A stretch of 16,313 nt of DNA from Hydnum rufescens UP504 (Eukaryota; Basidiomycota; Agaricomycetes; Cantharellales; Hydnaceae). Each line of letters begins with the position of its first letter. Within the stretch, counting starts at the first letter, position 1. Both the position numbers and the translations under genes were made by a program. Below the pieces are notes generated by a model. The model saw only the letters and a program-made list of their open reading frames with translations. It was not told where the DNA came from and made no database searches. The stretch spans positions 131,261 to 147,573 of the forward strand of contig MU129071.1 in assembly GCA_014904985.1 (NCBI GenBank). Reading direction: 5' to 3'. Positions 1 to 5,069 of the stretch are shown here, piece by piece.

Positions 1-412
1 ACCCCCCCCTCATCAATGCAGTGACATTCATTGACTATTATACAGTTGACACCTTCACAGATCTTCTGCCACCAAAGTGCCCAGAAGTGTGGGTCAACTA
101 TCAGCTCAGGACTGATTGAAATGATGTGATATTTATGATTCTCAATATCCTAATAGATATGTAATAGTCAGTCTGTTATCATGGATATGCTCCAGAACTT
201 GATTCATGCCTTCAGTACATTTTATTGAGAGTATCATGACTCACTGATATAGATGTGAGCCTCAGATGGGATGCTTCATCTGCTAGCTGCTTCCTCAGAT
301 TTTTGAGAGGAACCACAATAAATGTAGTGCCTTCCTGGAATAGCATTGGTAGAAAAAATGTCAGTGATTTCCCAGATCCCATGGCTGCAGGTGGAGGACA
401 TCTCTCTTTGTG
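1..412 (-). pseudogene. RecQ-type DNA helicase relic, N-terminal half (inverted)
   Basis: Read on the minus strand this is the first RecA-like domain of a superfamily 2, RecQ-type helicase of the kind scattered through basidiomycete genomes. Seen directly: a Walker A motif GSGKS encoded at 365-379, followed by a stretch beginning LTFFLPMLF and containing FIVVPLKNL (motif Ia region), then ISPEL, and a motif II-like IIVNECHCIDEG at about 6-40, where DEAH/DECH is usual. The pieces are not in one frame: there are stops and at least one frameshift between the Walker A and motif II parts. The next part of the domain is not on this strand. It appears on the plus strand from about 412 onward, so this half seems inverted relative to the rest. 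CpG is almost absent. Helicase assignment is solid; exact ends are approximate. Confidence 0.75.
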
Positions 413-790
413 TCATGGTGAAGGGTTCTGTCCAGAGTTTAATGAATTAACACATCTTGTTATTATGCTGAAGAATCACACCAAAAAAATCCCTTGGATG
501 CTAGTATCTGCATCTGTGGATGAGCACATGGTCTCCCAAATCCTGGAGAAGCTCAACATGCCACCATTTCAGAGTACACCTCACCCTGAGTGCACCCTTT
601 GGCTTGCATGATCTAATGACTGCCCAAATCTCATCTTTGTGGTTCACAAAATGGAGCATTCAATGCATTCATCTCAAGACCTCACATTCCTTGTCCCTGA
701 AGGTCTCAAACTGGGTGATCCTCCAAAAAAATTCATGGTCCACTGCAACTCTCGAAGCAAAGCTTCAATGTGGTAGTAGATTCCATTTAT
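412..790 (+). pseudogene. RecQ-type DNA helicase relic, continuation
   Basis: The plus-strand frame through GFCPEFNELTHL, PWMLVSASVDEHM (motif III, SAT-like) and FVVHKMEHSM to LTFLVPEGLKLGDPPKKF matches the part of a RecQ-type helicase that follows motif II and enters the second RecA-like domain. In an intact gene it would come directly after the DECH box, which here sits on the other strand at positions 6-40. One in-frame stop (607-611) and a downstream collapse of the frame after about 770 show it is dead. Helicase motifs V and VI are not recognisable further right. From 790 to about 1020 I see only AT-rich sequence without a clear product. CpG is nearly absent, as in the rest of the left flank. 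Confidence 0.7.
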
Positions 791-1019
791 GTTGACAAAA
801 AGTAAATACAGTTGTATCTGAGGTAAATAATCCTCAGTGTAAACATAAACAATGCCAGTCATTATGGTGTCTTCCCTGCATTGTTAATCAGACTTGTTTG
901 CAGGCTGTCTCTTATTGCCATTAATTATTAGCAATCATTTAATTTTGGGTTTTGGAGTCTGTTACATAACTTGGATCTATCTACTCTAGTCAAGACCAAG
1001 TGCAGGAAGATGCCATAAG

Positions 1020-1415
1020 GACTGGGAAGGAGTCTGGGGTTTACAGTGATTTTTCTCCCAAAATTCCACTGTGAGTTGAATTTCATTGAGATGTGCTGGG
1101 GTTTTGCAAAGTGGCTGTATCACAAGTTACCACCATCATCAGCAGTAGAGGACATTGAGTGCAACATGGTCAACTCATTGGAATCAATCCCAATTACTTC
1201 AATGCACCAGTGGGTATTGCAGTTTGGATTTCCTCTCCATATTTCCAATCTTTTCTGGGCTTATATTTGCCAATAGCTCTTTACAGTACATGGATGGCTA
1301 TCATCACAGATTGAATGGGAAAGAAGCAGCATGGGTGATGAAGAAGTACTGTGGGCACCACCAGATCCCCGCAGATGCCTCACTTGAGGTAATTCAGGAA
1401 TTGATGCAGCAGTAA
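1020..1415 (+). pseudogene. DDE transposase relic, C-terminal part
   Basis: The plus strand encodes IFLPKFHCELNFIEMCWG at about 1049-1102 and then a second block beginning FANSSLQYMDGYHHRLNG in another frame from about 1267, ending at a stop at 1413-1415. The LPKxHCELNxIE block is characteristic of a DDE-superfamily endonuclease abundant in agaricomycete genomes; the final E of that block is expected to be the third catalytic acidic residue. Between the blocks lie about 60 extra bases (1205-1266) that break the frame. No good acceptor AG falls just before the second block, so I read this as a decay insertion rather than an intron. The upstream catalytic aspartates are not recognisable. This is the 3' end of a dead DNA transposon; I found no terminal repeats. 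Confidence 0.7.
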
Positions 1416-1561
1416 ACAATATATGTAGGCCTCAGAAACTAGTACTGCCCAGCCCAGAGGGCTCCCAAGCCTCCAGGAGGAGCCTGAGTAAATTCGAGAT
1501 GAGACTTTTGGCCACTGTGACATTACATAAGGATTACTGTCATGTTTTTGGACATTGCCAG

Positions 1562-1673
1562 TGTAATAACGTGGTCCTCGACTTTGAGGGACCGCGGTAT
1601 TTGTTGTTGTTAGACGAGGCGGATTCGGCGTATCTGTGAATAGAAGAGGAAGGATACTCCAACCGTTCTAAGC
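1562..1673 (-). repeat. 3' LTR, outer piece (split by hAT-like insertion)
   Basis: This piece starts with TGTAATAACG and matches the start of the right-hand LTR copy at 16050-16161, with five differences, all at CpG sites. The match stops at TTCTAAGC and resumes at 5062. In element sense it is the outer end of the 3' LTR. It looks like a solo LTR fragment only because of the later insertion. Confidence 0.93.
1666..1673. repeat. Target site duplication, left copy (TTCTAAGC)
   Basis: The octamer TTCTAAGC borders the left end of the insertion and is repeated exactly at 5062-5069 on its right. The uninterrupted LTR copy at the right of the window has it only once (16154-16161), which shows it was duplicated on insertion. 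Eight-base duplications are typical of the hAT superfamily. Confidence 0.92.
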
Positions 1674-1689
1674 TAGGGTATTGCACGGG
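1674..1689 (+). repeat. Left terminal inverted repeat of the hAT-like element
   Basis: TAGGGTATTGCACGGG; pairs with the right end at 5046-5061 at 15 of 16 positions. It is followed on both ends by degenerate motifs rich in CCCGTGGG and GGGTTTTGAAACCC, as expected of subterminal transposase-binding repeats. Confidence 0.88.
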
Positions 1690-1852
1690 TTTTGAAACCC
1701 ACGGTTTTGACCCTGTGGGGGAGATCCCCGTGGGGTGGGAGTAACAATGTGGACCCATGGCTAAAACCCGCCAAGAACCCGCCAACCCCGGCAATATGTA
1801 CCAAGGGTTTGAATCAGTCCATGCCATAGATTGATAGTCATCTAACATGGTA

Positions 1853-1921
1853 TGGTGCAATTGTATTGCACCAGAACTGCTAAGTTACTAGCTAATATTT
1901 TACCTCTGGTGCAGTAACTTA
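1853..1921. repeat. Subterminal inverted repeats with three GGTGCA/TGCACC sites
   Basis: TGGTGCAA at 1853-1860 and TTGCACCA at 1866-1873 form a perfect 8-bp hairpin with a 5-nt loop. The second site extends to GCACCAGA (1868-1875), which is also complementary to TCTGGTGC at 1905-1912. TAAGTTACT (1881-1889) is complementary to AGTAACTTA (1913-1921). The last four arms are interleaved rather than nested. Repeated GGTGCA near a transposon end could be a transposase-binding site; that role is inferred. Confidence 0.6.
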
Positions 1922-2107
1922 CTGTTACCATAACTATGTCATTATTTATCACTATTTACTATTATATATACATTGTATAGCAGTAGGGGCTCAGGGAGCT
2001 CAGGATGTGGTTGGTTGTTCAGGGGGGGGAGGTTCTAGTACAGGTTTTCATTGTTGAGGGTTCGGTTGGTTGTTCATTCGGGACTTGGGCGGTCTCTGTC
2101 GCATGAT
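1922..2107 (-). other. Outer end of left array: AT-rich block and last exon-like unit
   Basis: From 1930 to 1980 the sequence is AT-rich (TATTATATATACATTGTATAG) and resembles, inverted, the AT-rich block near the right end (4836-4862), so both arms seem to end in the same kind of sequence. From about 1981 to 2107 lies the last exon-like unit of the minus-strand array, after the acceptor at 2108. No open reading frame of note is present. Confidence 0.45.
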
Positions 2108-2151
2108 CTAGGATCAAAGATATATACATCAGATTGAAAAATGAAACATAC
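2108..2151 (-). other. Intron-like unit L5 (no hairpin B)
   Basis: Donor GTATGT at 2151-2146 and acceptor CCTAG ending at 2108, 44 nt, with a CTGAT branch-like motif. It lacks hairpin B and is at the lower limit of fungal intron length, so it may be decayed. Confidence 0.45.
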
Positions 2152-2158
2152 ATTCTAG

Positions 2159-2190
2159 TACCACACACCCGCCCCAGCGGGTGTGTGGTA
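2159..2190 (-). repeat. Hairpin A1
   Basis: Perfect 14-bp inverted repeat (arm TACCACACACCCGC, loop of 4). Its 3' end on the minus strand is 7 nt from the donor at 2151. Confidence 0.9.
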
Positions 2191-2295
2191 CCTCGTTTTA
2201 TTTCGACGGCGGGGTCTGTACGGGCTCGTGCCCGGTTTTTCGTATGGGGGTCTCACAGGTGCAGGGGGTTCGGCGGGTGGTGTCAGTCGGATGAT

Positions 2296-2385
2296 CTAGA
2301 ATAAGTCAAAAGTGACGCAAAAAGGGCAGCTTGCGCTGCCCTATTTGCGCCACTTACATATACAGAATTAATTTAAAAAAAAAAC
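2296..2385 (-). other. Intron-like unit L4 with hairpin B1 (2312-2353)
   Basis: Acceptor TTCTAG ends at 2296. The donor at the expected spacing from hairpin A2 is GTTTTT at 2385, a poor site within a T run; a better GTAAGT sits at 2357-2352 next to hairpin B1. Hairpin B1 has arms GGGCAGC/GCTGCCC, where other copies have GAGCAGC/GCTGCTC, a change matched on both sides. Confidence 0.55.
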
Positions 2386-2392
2386 CTTGTAG

Positions 2393-2420
2393 TACCACAC
2401 CCACTCTAGCGGGTGTGGTA
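2393..2420 (-). repeat. Hairpin A2
   Basis: Shorter copy (28 nt): one CA repeat unit is missing from the left arm and the matching TG from the right arm, so TACCACACCC still pairs perfectly with GGGTGTGGTA. Lies 7 nt from the donor position at 2385. Confidence 0.88.
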
Positions 2421-2563
2421 CTCGTATTGTGCCGCTCGTGTCAATCAAGGGGTCCGTATGGGCTCGTGTCTGGTTTTTTCGTATGGGGGTCGCATGGGGT
2501 TTCGTTCGAATCGATTCACGGGGGCGGGGGATGATACCATGGTCTCGCGCGGATTAGGAACAT

Positions 2564-2673
2564 CTACAGTTTAAAAAGAAAAATGTTAGTTGCTTAAGTC
2601 GTAAAACCGGCACAAAAAGAACCGCTTTCGCTCTTTTTGTGCGGGTGTATCTACCGAGGGGGGGGGAACTCAC
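2564..2673 (-). other. Intron-like unit L3 with hairpin B2 (2607-2645)
   Basis: Donor GTGAGT at 2673-2668, branch-like CAACTAACAT, acceptor CTGTAG ending at 2564; 110 nt. Hairpin B2 keeps the GCACAAAAAGA/TCTTTTTGTGC stem but has lost the GCAGC core on both sides. Confidence 0.7.
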
Positions 2674-2682
2674 CTTATATAG

Positions 2683-2714
2683 TACCGCACACCCGCCGCA
2701 GTGGGTGTGTGGTA
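2683..2714 (-). repeat. Hairpin A3
   Basis: 32 nt; arms TACCGCACACCC and GGGTGTGTGGTA pair with one mismatch. Nine nt from the donor at 2673. Confidence 0.85.
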
Positions 2715-2828
2715 TTCCTTTTTGTTTGGGGGTTTTCATTTACCGGGTGGGTGTTCGTTTTGTGGGGTGCCGCAGTGTGGGCATTGGGTCAGGTGTTTGC
2801 TCGGGGCTCGTGTGGATGATGGGGAGAC

Positions 2829-2939
2829 CTATCATAAAGTAATATGTTAGTTAAGAATAATAATAATAACGGTGCAAAAGAGCAGCTTTTGCTGCTCTTT
2901 TTGCGCCGCCGTAGGTATTGCAATCAAATGAAAAGTTAC
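2829..2939 (-). other. Intron-like unit L2 with hairpin B3 (2871-2907)
   Basis: Donor GTAACT at 2939-2934, strong branch motif TTAACTAACAT, acceptor ATGATAG ending at 2829 followed by GTCTCC; 111 nt. Hairpin B3 has a 16-bp stem around AAAGAGCAGC with one bulged A. Confidence 0.72.
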
Positions 2940-2945
2940 CTATGT

Positions 2946-2977
2946 TACCACACACCCGCCGTGGCGGGTGTGTGGTA
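2946..2977 (-). repeat. Hairpin A4
   Basis: Perfect 14-bp inverted repeat, identical in its arms to A1 and A9. Six nt from the donor at 2939. Confidence 0.9.
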
Positions 2978-3099
2978 CTCGTTCAGCGGATCATCGTTTG
3001 GTGGGTTATCGTCTTGAAAACCGCCATTTGGCGTGTTCTCGTTCCGTGGATTGTTGTTTGGGGGGGTGTTCATTTGCCGGTTCCGGTTCAGGCGATGAC

Positions 3100-3194
3100 C
3101 TAGGATAATGTCAGTTAAAAATTTAAAACCAACACAAAAAGAGCAGCCGTTGCTGCTCTTTTTGCGTGGATGTATGTAAAGGATAAATACTTAC
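3100..3194 (-). other. Intron-like unit L1 with hairpin B4 (3129-3169)
   Basis: Consensus donor GTAAGT at 3194-3189, branch-like TAACTGACA, acceptor ATCCTAG ending at 3100; 95 nt. The exon-like sequence after the acceptor starts GTCATCGC, the same octamer that follows the innermost acceptor of the opposite arm (3630). Confidence 0.72.
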
Positions 3195-3201
3195 CTCGTA
3201 T

Positions 3202-3233
3202 GACCACACACCCACCGCAGTGGGTATGTGGTC
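3202..3233 (-). repeat. Hairpin A5
   Basis: 32 nt. Compared with A4 the closing pair changes from T-A to G-C (GACC.../...GGTC) and the inner arm from CCCGC/GCGGG to CCCAC/GTGGG, so pairing is kept. One unpaired position (TATG in the right arm). Seven nt from the donor at 3194. Confidence 0.88.
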
Positions 3234-3275
3234 CTGCTTTCTGTCGTTCGATCCCTTGGTGGTTGTAGAACAACT

Positions 3276-3561
3276 TTCGATGCCGGCAAATGCCGATATC
3301 AAGACTGAGGAAAGTTGACTTCAACCAGGCACGTATTGATGCGTGGAATTCACCTGATTACAACATTCCTATCTACGAGCCTGGTCAGGAGGACATTGTC
3401 CGCCAAGCTCGCGGTTGCAACCTCTTCTTCTCCACTAATGGAGAATCTCCTCGATTAATGCACTTTCGGCCATTTGTGAAGCCACGGGTGCTAATATCGA
3501 TGAGGCTTCCAATGCCATTGGCATGGATTCACATGTGGGGCCCAAATTCCTGGGTGCCTCA
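3276..3561 (+). pseudogene. Captured chimeric fragment of UDP-glucose 6-dehydrogenase
   Basis: UDP-glucose 6-dehydrogenase (UGDH) oxidises UDP-glucose to UDP-glucuronate. Two pieces of its coding sequence are joined here. Piece 1 (about 3284-3439) encodes VDFNQARIDAWNSPDYN followed by PIYEPGQEDIV and ending LFFSTN, from the N-terminal NAD-binding domain. Piece 2 (3442-3561, another frame) encodes [18 protein letters not shown] and then [16 protein letters not shown], from the region shortly before the catalytic cysteine motif GFGGSCF, which is missing. Roughly 190 residues between them are absent, and the join shifts the frame. Piece 2 ends at TCA followed by GTAAAC, which could act as a donor into the right array. 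This is a transposon-captured relic, not an enzyme. Confidence 0.85.
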
Positions 3562-3629
3562 GTAAACTTACTGTATGTTTTTTTTCTTTTTTCCTTTTTC
3601 TTTTTTTACTAATGTATTTATTATTCTAG
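3562..3629 (+). other. Intron-like unit R1 (no hairpin B)
   Basis: Donor either GTAAAC at 3562, directly after the UGDH piece, or GTATGT at 3573. Long T-rich tract, ACTAAT branch motif, acceptor TTCTAG ending at 3629. Confidence 0.6.
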
Positions 3630-3720
3630 GTCATCGCATCGCGCTCGATCGACAGACCCACACGAACCCCCCACCAGCACCCGCCAGAACCGACGACGAT
3701 GATACTGGAAAAGAGGAGGC

Positions 3721-3752
3721 ACCACACACCCACTGTGGCGGGGGTGTAGGTA
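3721..3752 (+). repeat. Hairpin A6 (imperfect, overlaps donor)
   Basis: Left arm ACCACACACCC is typical; the right arm is altered to GGGGGTGTAGGT, so its last bases form part of the GTAAGT donor at 3750. The only A copy where pairing and spacing are both disturbed. Confidence 0.65.
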
Positions 3753-3796
3753 AGTGTATTTTTTTTCATTCTTTACTAATGTATTTATTATTCTAG
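3750..3796 (+). other. Intron-like unit R2 (no hairpin B)
   Basis: Donor GTAAGT, T-rich tract, ACTAAT, acceptor TTCTAG; 47 nt. Its 3' half is identical to that of R1. Confidence 0.62.
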
Positions 3797-3951
3797 GTCA
3801 CACTCGATCGACAGACCCACACGAATCCCACACCAGCACCCGCCAGAACCGACGATGACGATTACCGGGGCGAAATACACGAGTGCGCGCAGCCACGCGA
3901 GACCCCAATGATCGACTATCTGCCACCAATAAAACGAGGCCTCAAATACGG

Positions 3952-3983
3952 TGCCACACACCCGCTGAAGCGGGTGTGTGGCA
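3952..3983 (+). repeat. Hairpin A7
   Basis: Perfect 14-bp inverted repeat TGCCACACACCCGC with loop TGAA. The second pair is G-C instead of A-T in A1, A4 and A9, changed on both arms. Seven nt before the donor at 3991. Confidence 0.9.
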
Positions 3984-3990
3984 ATATTAG

Positions 3991-4097
3991 GTGAGTATTT
4001 TCTTCATGGGGTGTACCACGACGCCAAAAGAGCAGCACCAGCTGCTCTTTTGGCGTTGCTTGTATTATTTTTTTTGCTAACGTATCCACTATTTTAG
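3991..4097 (+). other. Intron-like unit R3 with hairpin B5 (4021-4056)
   Basis: Donor GTGAGT, branch motif GCTAACG, acceptor TTTTAG; 107 nt. Hairpin B5 is a perfect 16-bp inverted repeat, arm ACGCCAAAAGAGCAGC, loop ACCA. Confidence 0.75.
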
Positions 4098-4233
4098 GCT
4101 CTTTCTCCCTCCCTGAAACCCCGCCCCAATCAAAGCAGAGACAATGCCTATGGCAAAATACAGAGCGCGCAGCCACCCAGACCTCAACCCCCGAGTATCA
4201 GCGAGCTATAACATGACGACAAATCAGATACAG

Positions 4234-4266
4234 CACCCACACACCCGCTTCAGCAGGTGTGTGGTG
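4234..4266 (+). repeat. Hairpin A8
   Basis: Arms CACCCACACACCCGCT and AGCAGGTGTGTGGTG pair with one bulged C and one G-T-type position. Seven nt before the donor at 4274. Confidence 0.85.
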
Positions 4267-4273
4267 ACATCAG

Positions 4274-4373
4274 GTATGTCTAATCCCACCGGTGCCAAAA
4301 GAGCAGCAGGAGCTGCTCTTTTGGCACCCCTCTGTTTTCTTTTTTTTACTCATATTATTTATCGTTGTTCTAG
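4274..4373 (+). other. Intron-like unit R4 with hairpin B6 (4291-4328)
   Basis: Donor GTATGT, T-rich tract with ACTCAT branch-like motif, acceptor TTCTAG; 100 nt. Hairpin B6 is a perfect 17-bp inverted repeat, arm GGTGCCAAAAGAGCAGC, loop AGGA. Confidence 0.73.
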
Positions 4374-4489
4374 GTCCCTTCCCTAAGCGAAAACCCGCCC
4401 AACAACGACACGCACGAGCCCTCAACACAAAATTCAATGCGCAGCTGCCCAAGCCCCGAGTCTTGAACACGACGATGGACTTAATCTCA

Positions 4490-4521
4490 TACCACACACC
4501 CGCCGCGGCGGGTGTGTGGTA
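4490..4521 (+). repeat. Hairpin A9
   Basis: Perfect 14-bp inverted repeat with the same arms as A1 and A4, loop CGCG. Six nt before the donor at 4528. Confidence 0.9.
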
Positions 4522-4527
4522 ATAGTT

Positions 4528-4619
4528 GTAAGTTCAACGGCGCCCAAAGAGCAGCAGTAGCTGCTCTTTGGGCACTACTTCTGTTTTTTCTAAAACTAAT
4601 GTATTCTTAATCATTCTAG
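4528..4619 (+). other. Intron-like unit R5 with hairpin B7 (4540-4575)
   Basis: Donor GTAAGT, branch motif ACTAAT, acceptor TTCTAG; 92 nt. Hairpin B7 has 16-nt arms GCGCCCAAAGAGCAGC, with CCAAAG/CTTTGG where B5 and B6 have CAAAAG/CTTTTG, changed on both sides; one G-C to A mismatch near the base. Confidence 0.74.
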
Positions 4620-5045
4620 GTGTCCTCTTGATCTATGAAACCCCACAACAAGAACAGAGCCAAGGTCCAAGGTGAAACACGGACCTGCGCAGCCACCTGC
4701 AACCCGATATGAACACCCGATCAAAACCCATGCGAATGCCACCCTATCCTTGGAGCCACACATCCTGTTGCCCTTCCTTGCATGAAAACTCACCCGATGA
4801 GAACATGGCCAAGGCCCCCACATGAAATCTGACTTATATTGTATATAATTATAATAAATAATCTTCTGGCCCTCTTACTATGGGCCATATACAGAATAGG
4901 ATGAGGATATTGTCCTGTGGGTTTCCGCGGGTTCTCCTCGGGTTTTTCAACCCCGTCATGTATCCCACGGCTTCTACCCCCGTGAGTCACGGGGGCGGGT
5001 TTTCAACCCCGCGGGGCAGGATGTCCTAAATTTCCCCGCAGGGAC
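4620..5045 (+). other. Outer end of right array: last exon-like unit, poly(A)-like signal, subterminal repeats
   Basis: After the acceptor at 4619 comes a final exon-like unit with the recurrent TGCGCAGCCAC motif. An AT-rich block follows (4836-4862) with AATAAA at 4853-4858, a plausible poly(A) signal for a transcript of the right arm. From about 4910 on, CCCGCGGG, GGGTTTTTCAACCCCG and CCCACGG motifs resemble those beside the left end, as expected of subterminal repeats. No gene is recognised. Confidence 0.5.
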
Positions 5046-5061
5046 CCCGTGCAATAGCCTA
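5046..5061 (-). repeat. Right terminal inverted repeat of the hAT-like element
   Basis: CCCGTGCAATAGCCTA, the inverted counterpart of 1674-1689 with one mismatch, directly followed by the duplicated target TTCTAAGC. Confidence 0.88.
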
Positions 5062-5069
5062 TTCTAAGC
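5062..5069. repeat. Target site duplication, right copy (TTCTAAGC)
   Basis: Exact copy of 1666-1673; belongs to the LTR target sequence. Confidence 0.92.

Larger units (their letters stand above)
2108..3233 (-). other. Left array: five exon-intron-like modules, minus strand
   Basis: Going outward from the centre, the minus strand shows a repeating module: hairpin A, 6-9 nt, GT donor, hairpin B, CTAAC/CTGAC-like branch motif, TAG acceptor, then about 140-180 nt of exon-like sequence ending in the next hairpin A. Intron-like units are at 3100-3194, 2829-2939, 2564-2673, 2296-2385 and 2108-2151. Exon-like units 2152-2295 and 2386-2563 share a stretch with GTATGGGGGTC and GGGCTCGTG, so modules arose by duplication. 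No reading frame persists through the spliced units. The arm mirrors the plus-strand array at 3562-4619. Confidence 0.75.
3562..4619 (+). other. Right array: five exon-intron-like modules, plus strand
   Basis: Mirror of the left array, transcribed outward on the plus strand. Intron-like units: 3562 or 3573 to 3629, 3750-3796, 3991-4097, 4274-4373, 4528-4619. Exon-like units: 3630-3749, 3797-3990, 4098-4273, 4374-4527. Four of these end in a hairpin A; the last three introns hold a hairpin B. The two innermost modules are near-identical over about 60 nt (3647-3705 and 3801-3860, both with GATCGACAGACCCACACGAA) and share 28 identical bases spanning branch site and acceptor. Later exon-like units share a GCGCAGCCAC motif. 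Spliced exon 1 ends in an in-frame TAG in one frame and the others stop early, so I do not call a protein. Confidence 0.75.
1674..5061. mobile_element. hAT-like non-autonomous transposon carrying captured UGDH pieces and hairpin/intron arrays
   Basis: A 3388-bp insertion that splits the gypsy 3' LTR. Ends: 16-bp terminal inverted repeats TAGGGTATTGCACGGG (left) and its inverted counterpart with one mismatch (right), plus an exact 8-bp target duplication. TIRs starting TAGGG and 8-bp duplications fit the hAT superfamily; that assignment is from end structure alone. No transposase is recognisable, so it would need to be moved in trans. Inside: subterminal GGTGCA and CCCGTGGGTTTT-like repeats, two outward-facing arrays of intron-bearing modules with two hairpin families, and a central chimeric gene fragment. 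This is the layout of a gene-capturing (Pack-type) transposon, with an unusual array architecture. Confidence 0.85.

Noticed and set aside
674..862. Minus-strand ORF resembling a helicase second domain
   Set aside because: It overlaps the plus-strand helicase continuation, which matches far better; the resemblance is short and without a motif.
1205..1275. Intron in the DDE transposase relic
   Set aside because: GT-like starts exist, but the only AG before the next conserved block is at 1221-1222, too close; the bases look like a decay insertion.
1562..1673. Solo LTR fragment
   Set aside because: It is the outer part of the same LTR that resumes at 5062, separated by a later insertion with an 8-bp target duplication.
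2331..4522. Small proteins with a recurring PHTRxxGCVV or PHTHCGGCVV peptide
   Set aside because: The peptide is the translation of hairpin A in whichever frame is open; the surrounding residues are not conserved and many of these ORFs run through intron-like units.
2159..4575. CRISPR-like array of palindromic repeats
   Set aside because: Two different hairpin families alternate, units are 100-250 nt apart with related spacers, the two arms are inverted, and splice-like signals and other eukaryotic elements surround them.
2159..4575. Rho-independent transcription terminators
   Set aside because: The setting is a fungal genome, and the hairpins sit at fixed places relative to splice signals; T runs follow only some of them and belong to the pre-acceptor tract.
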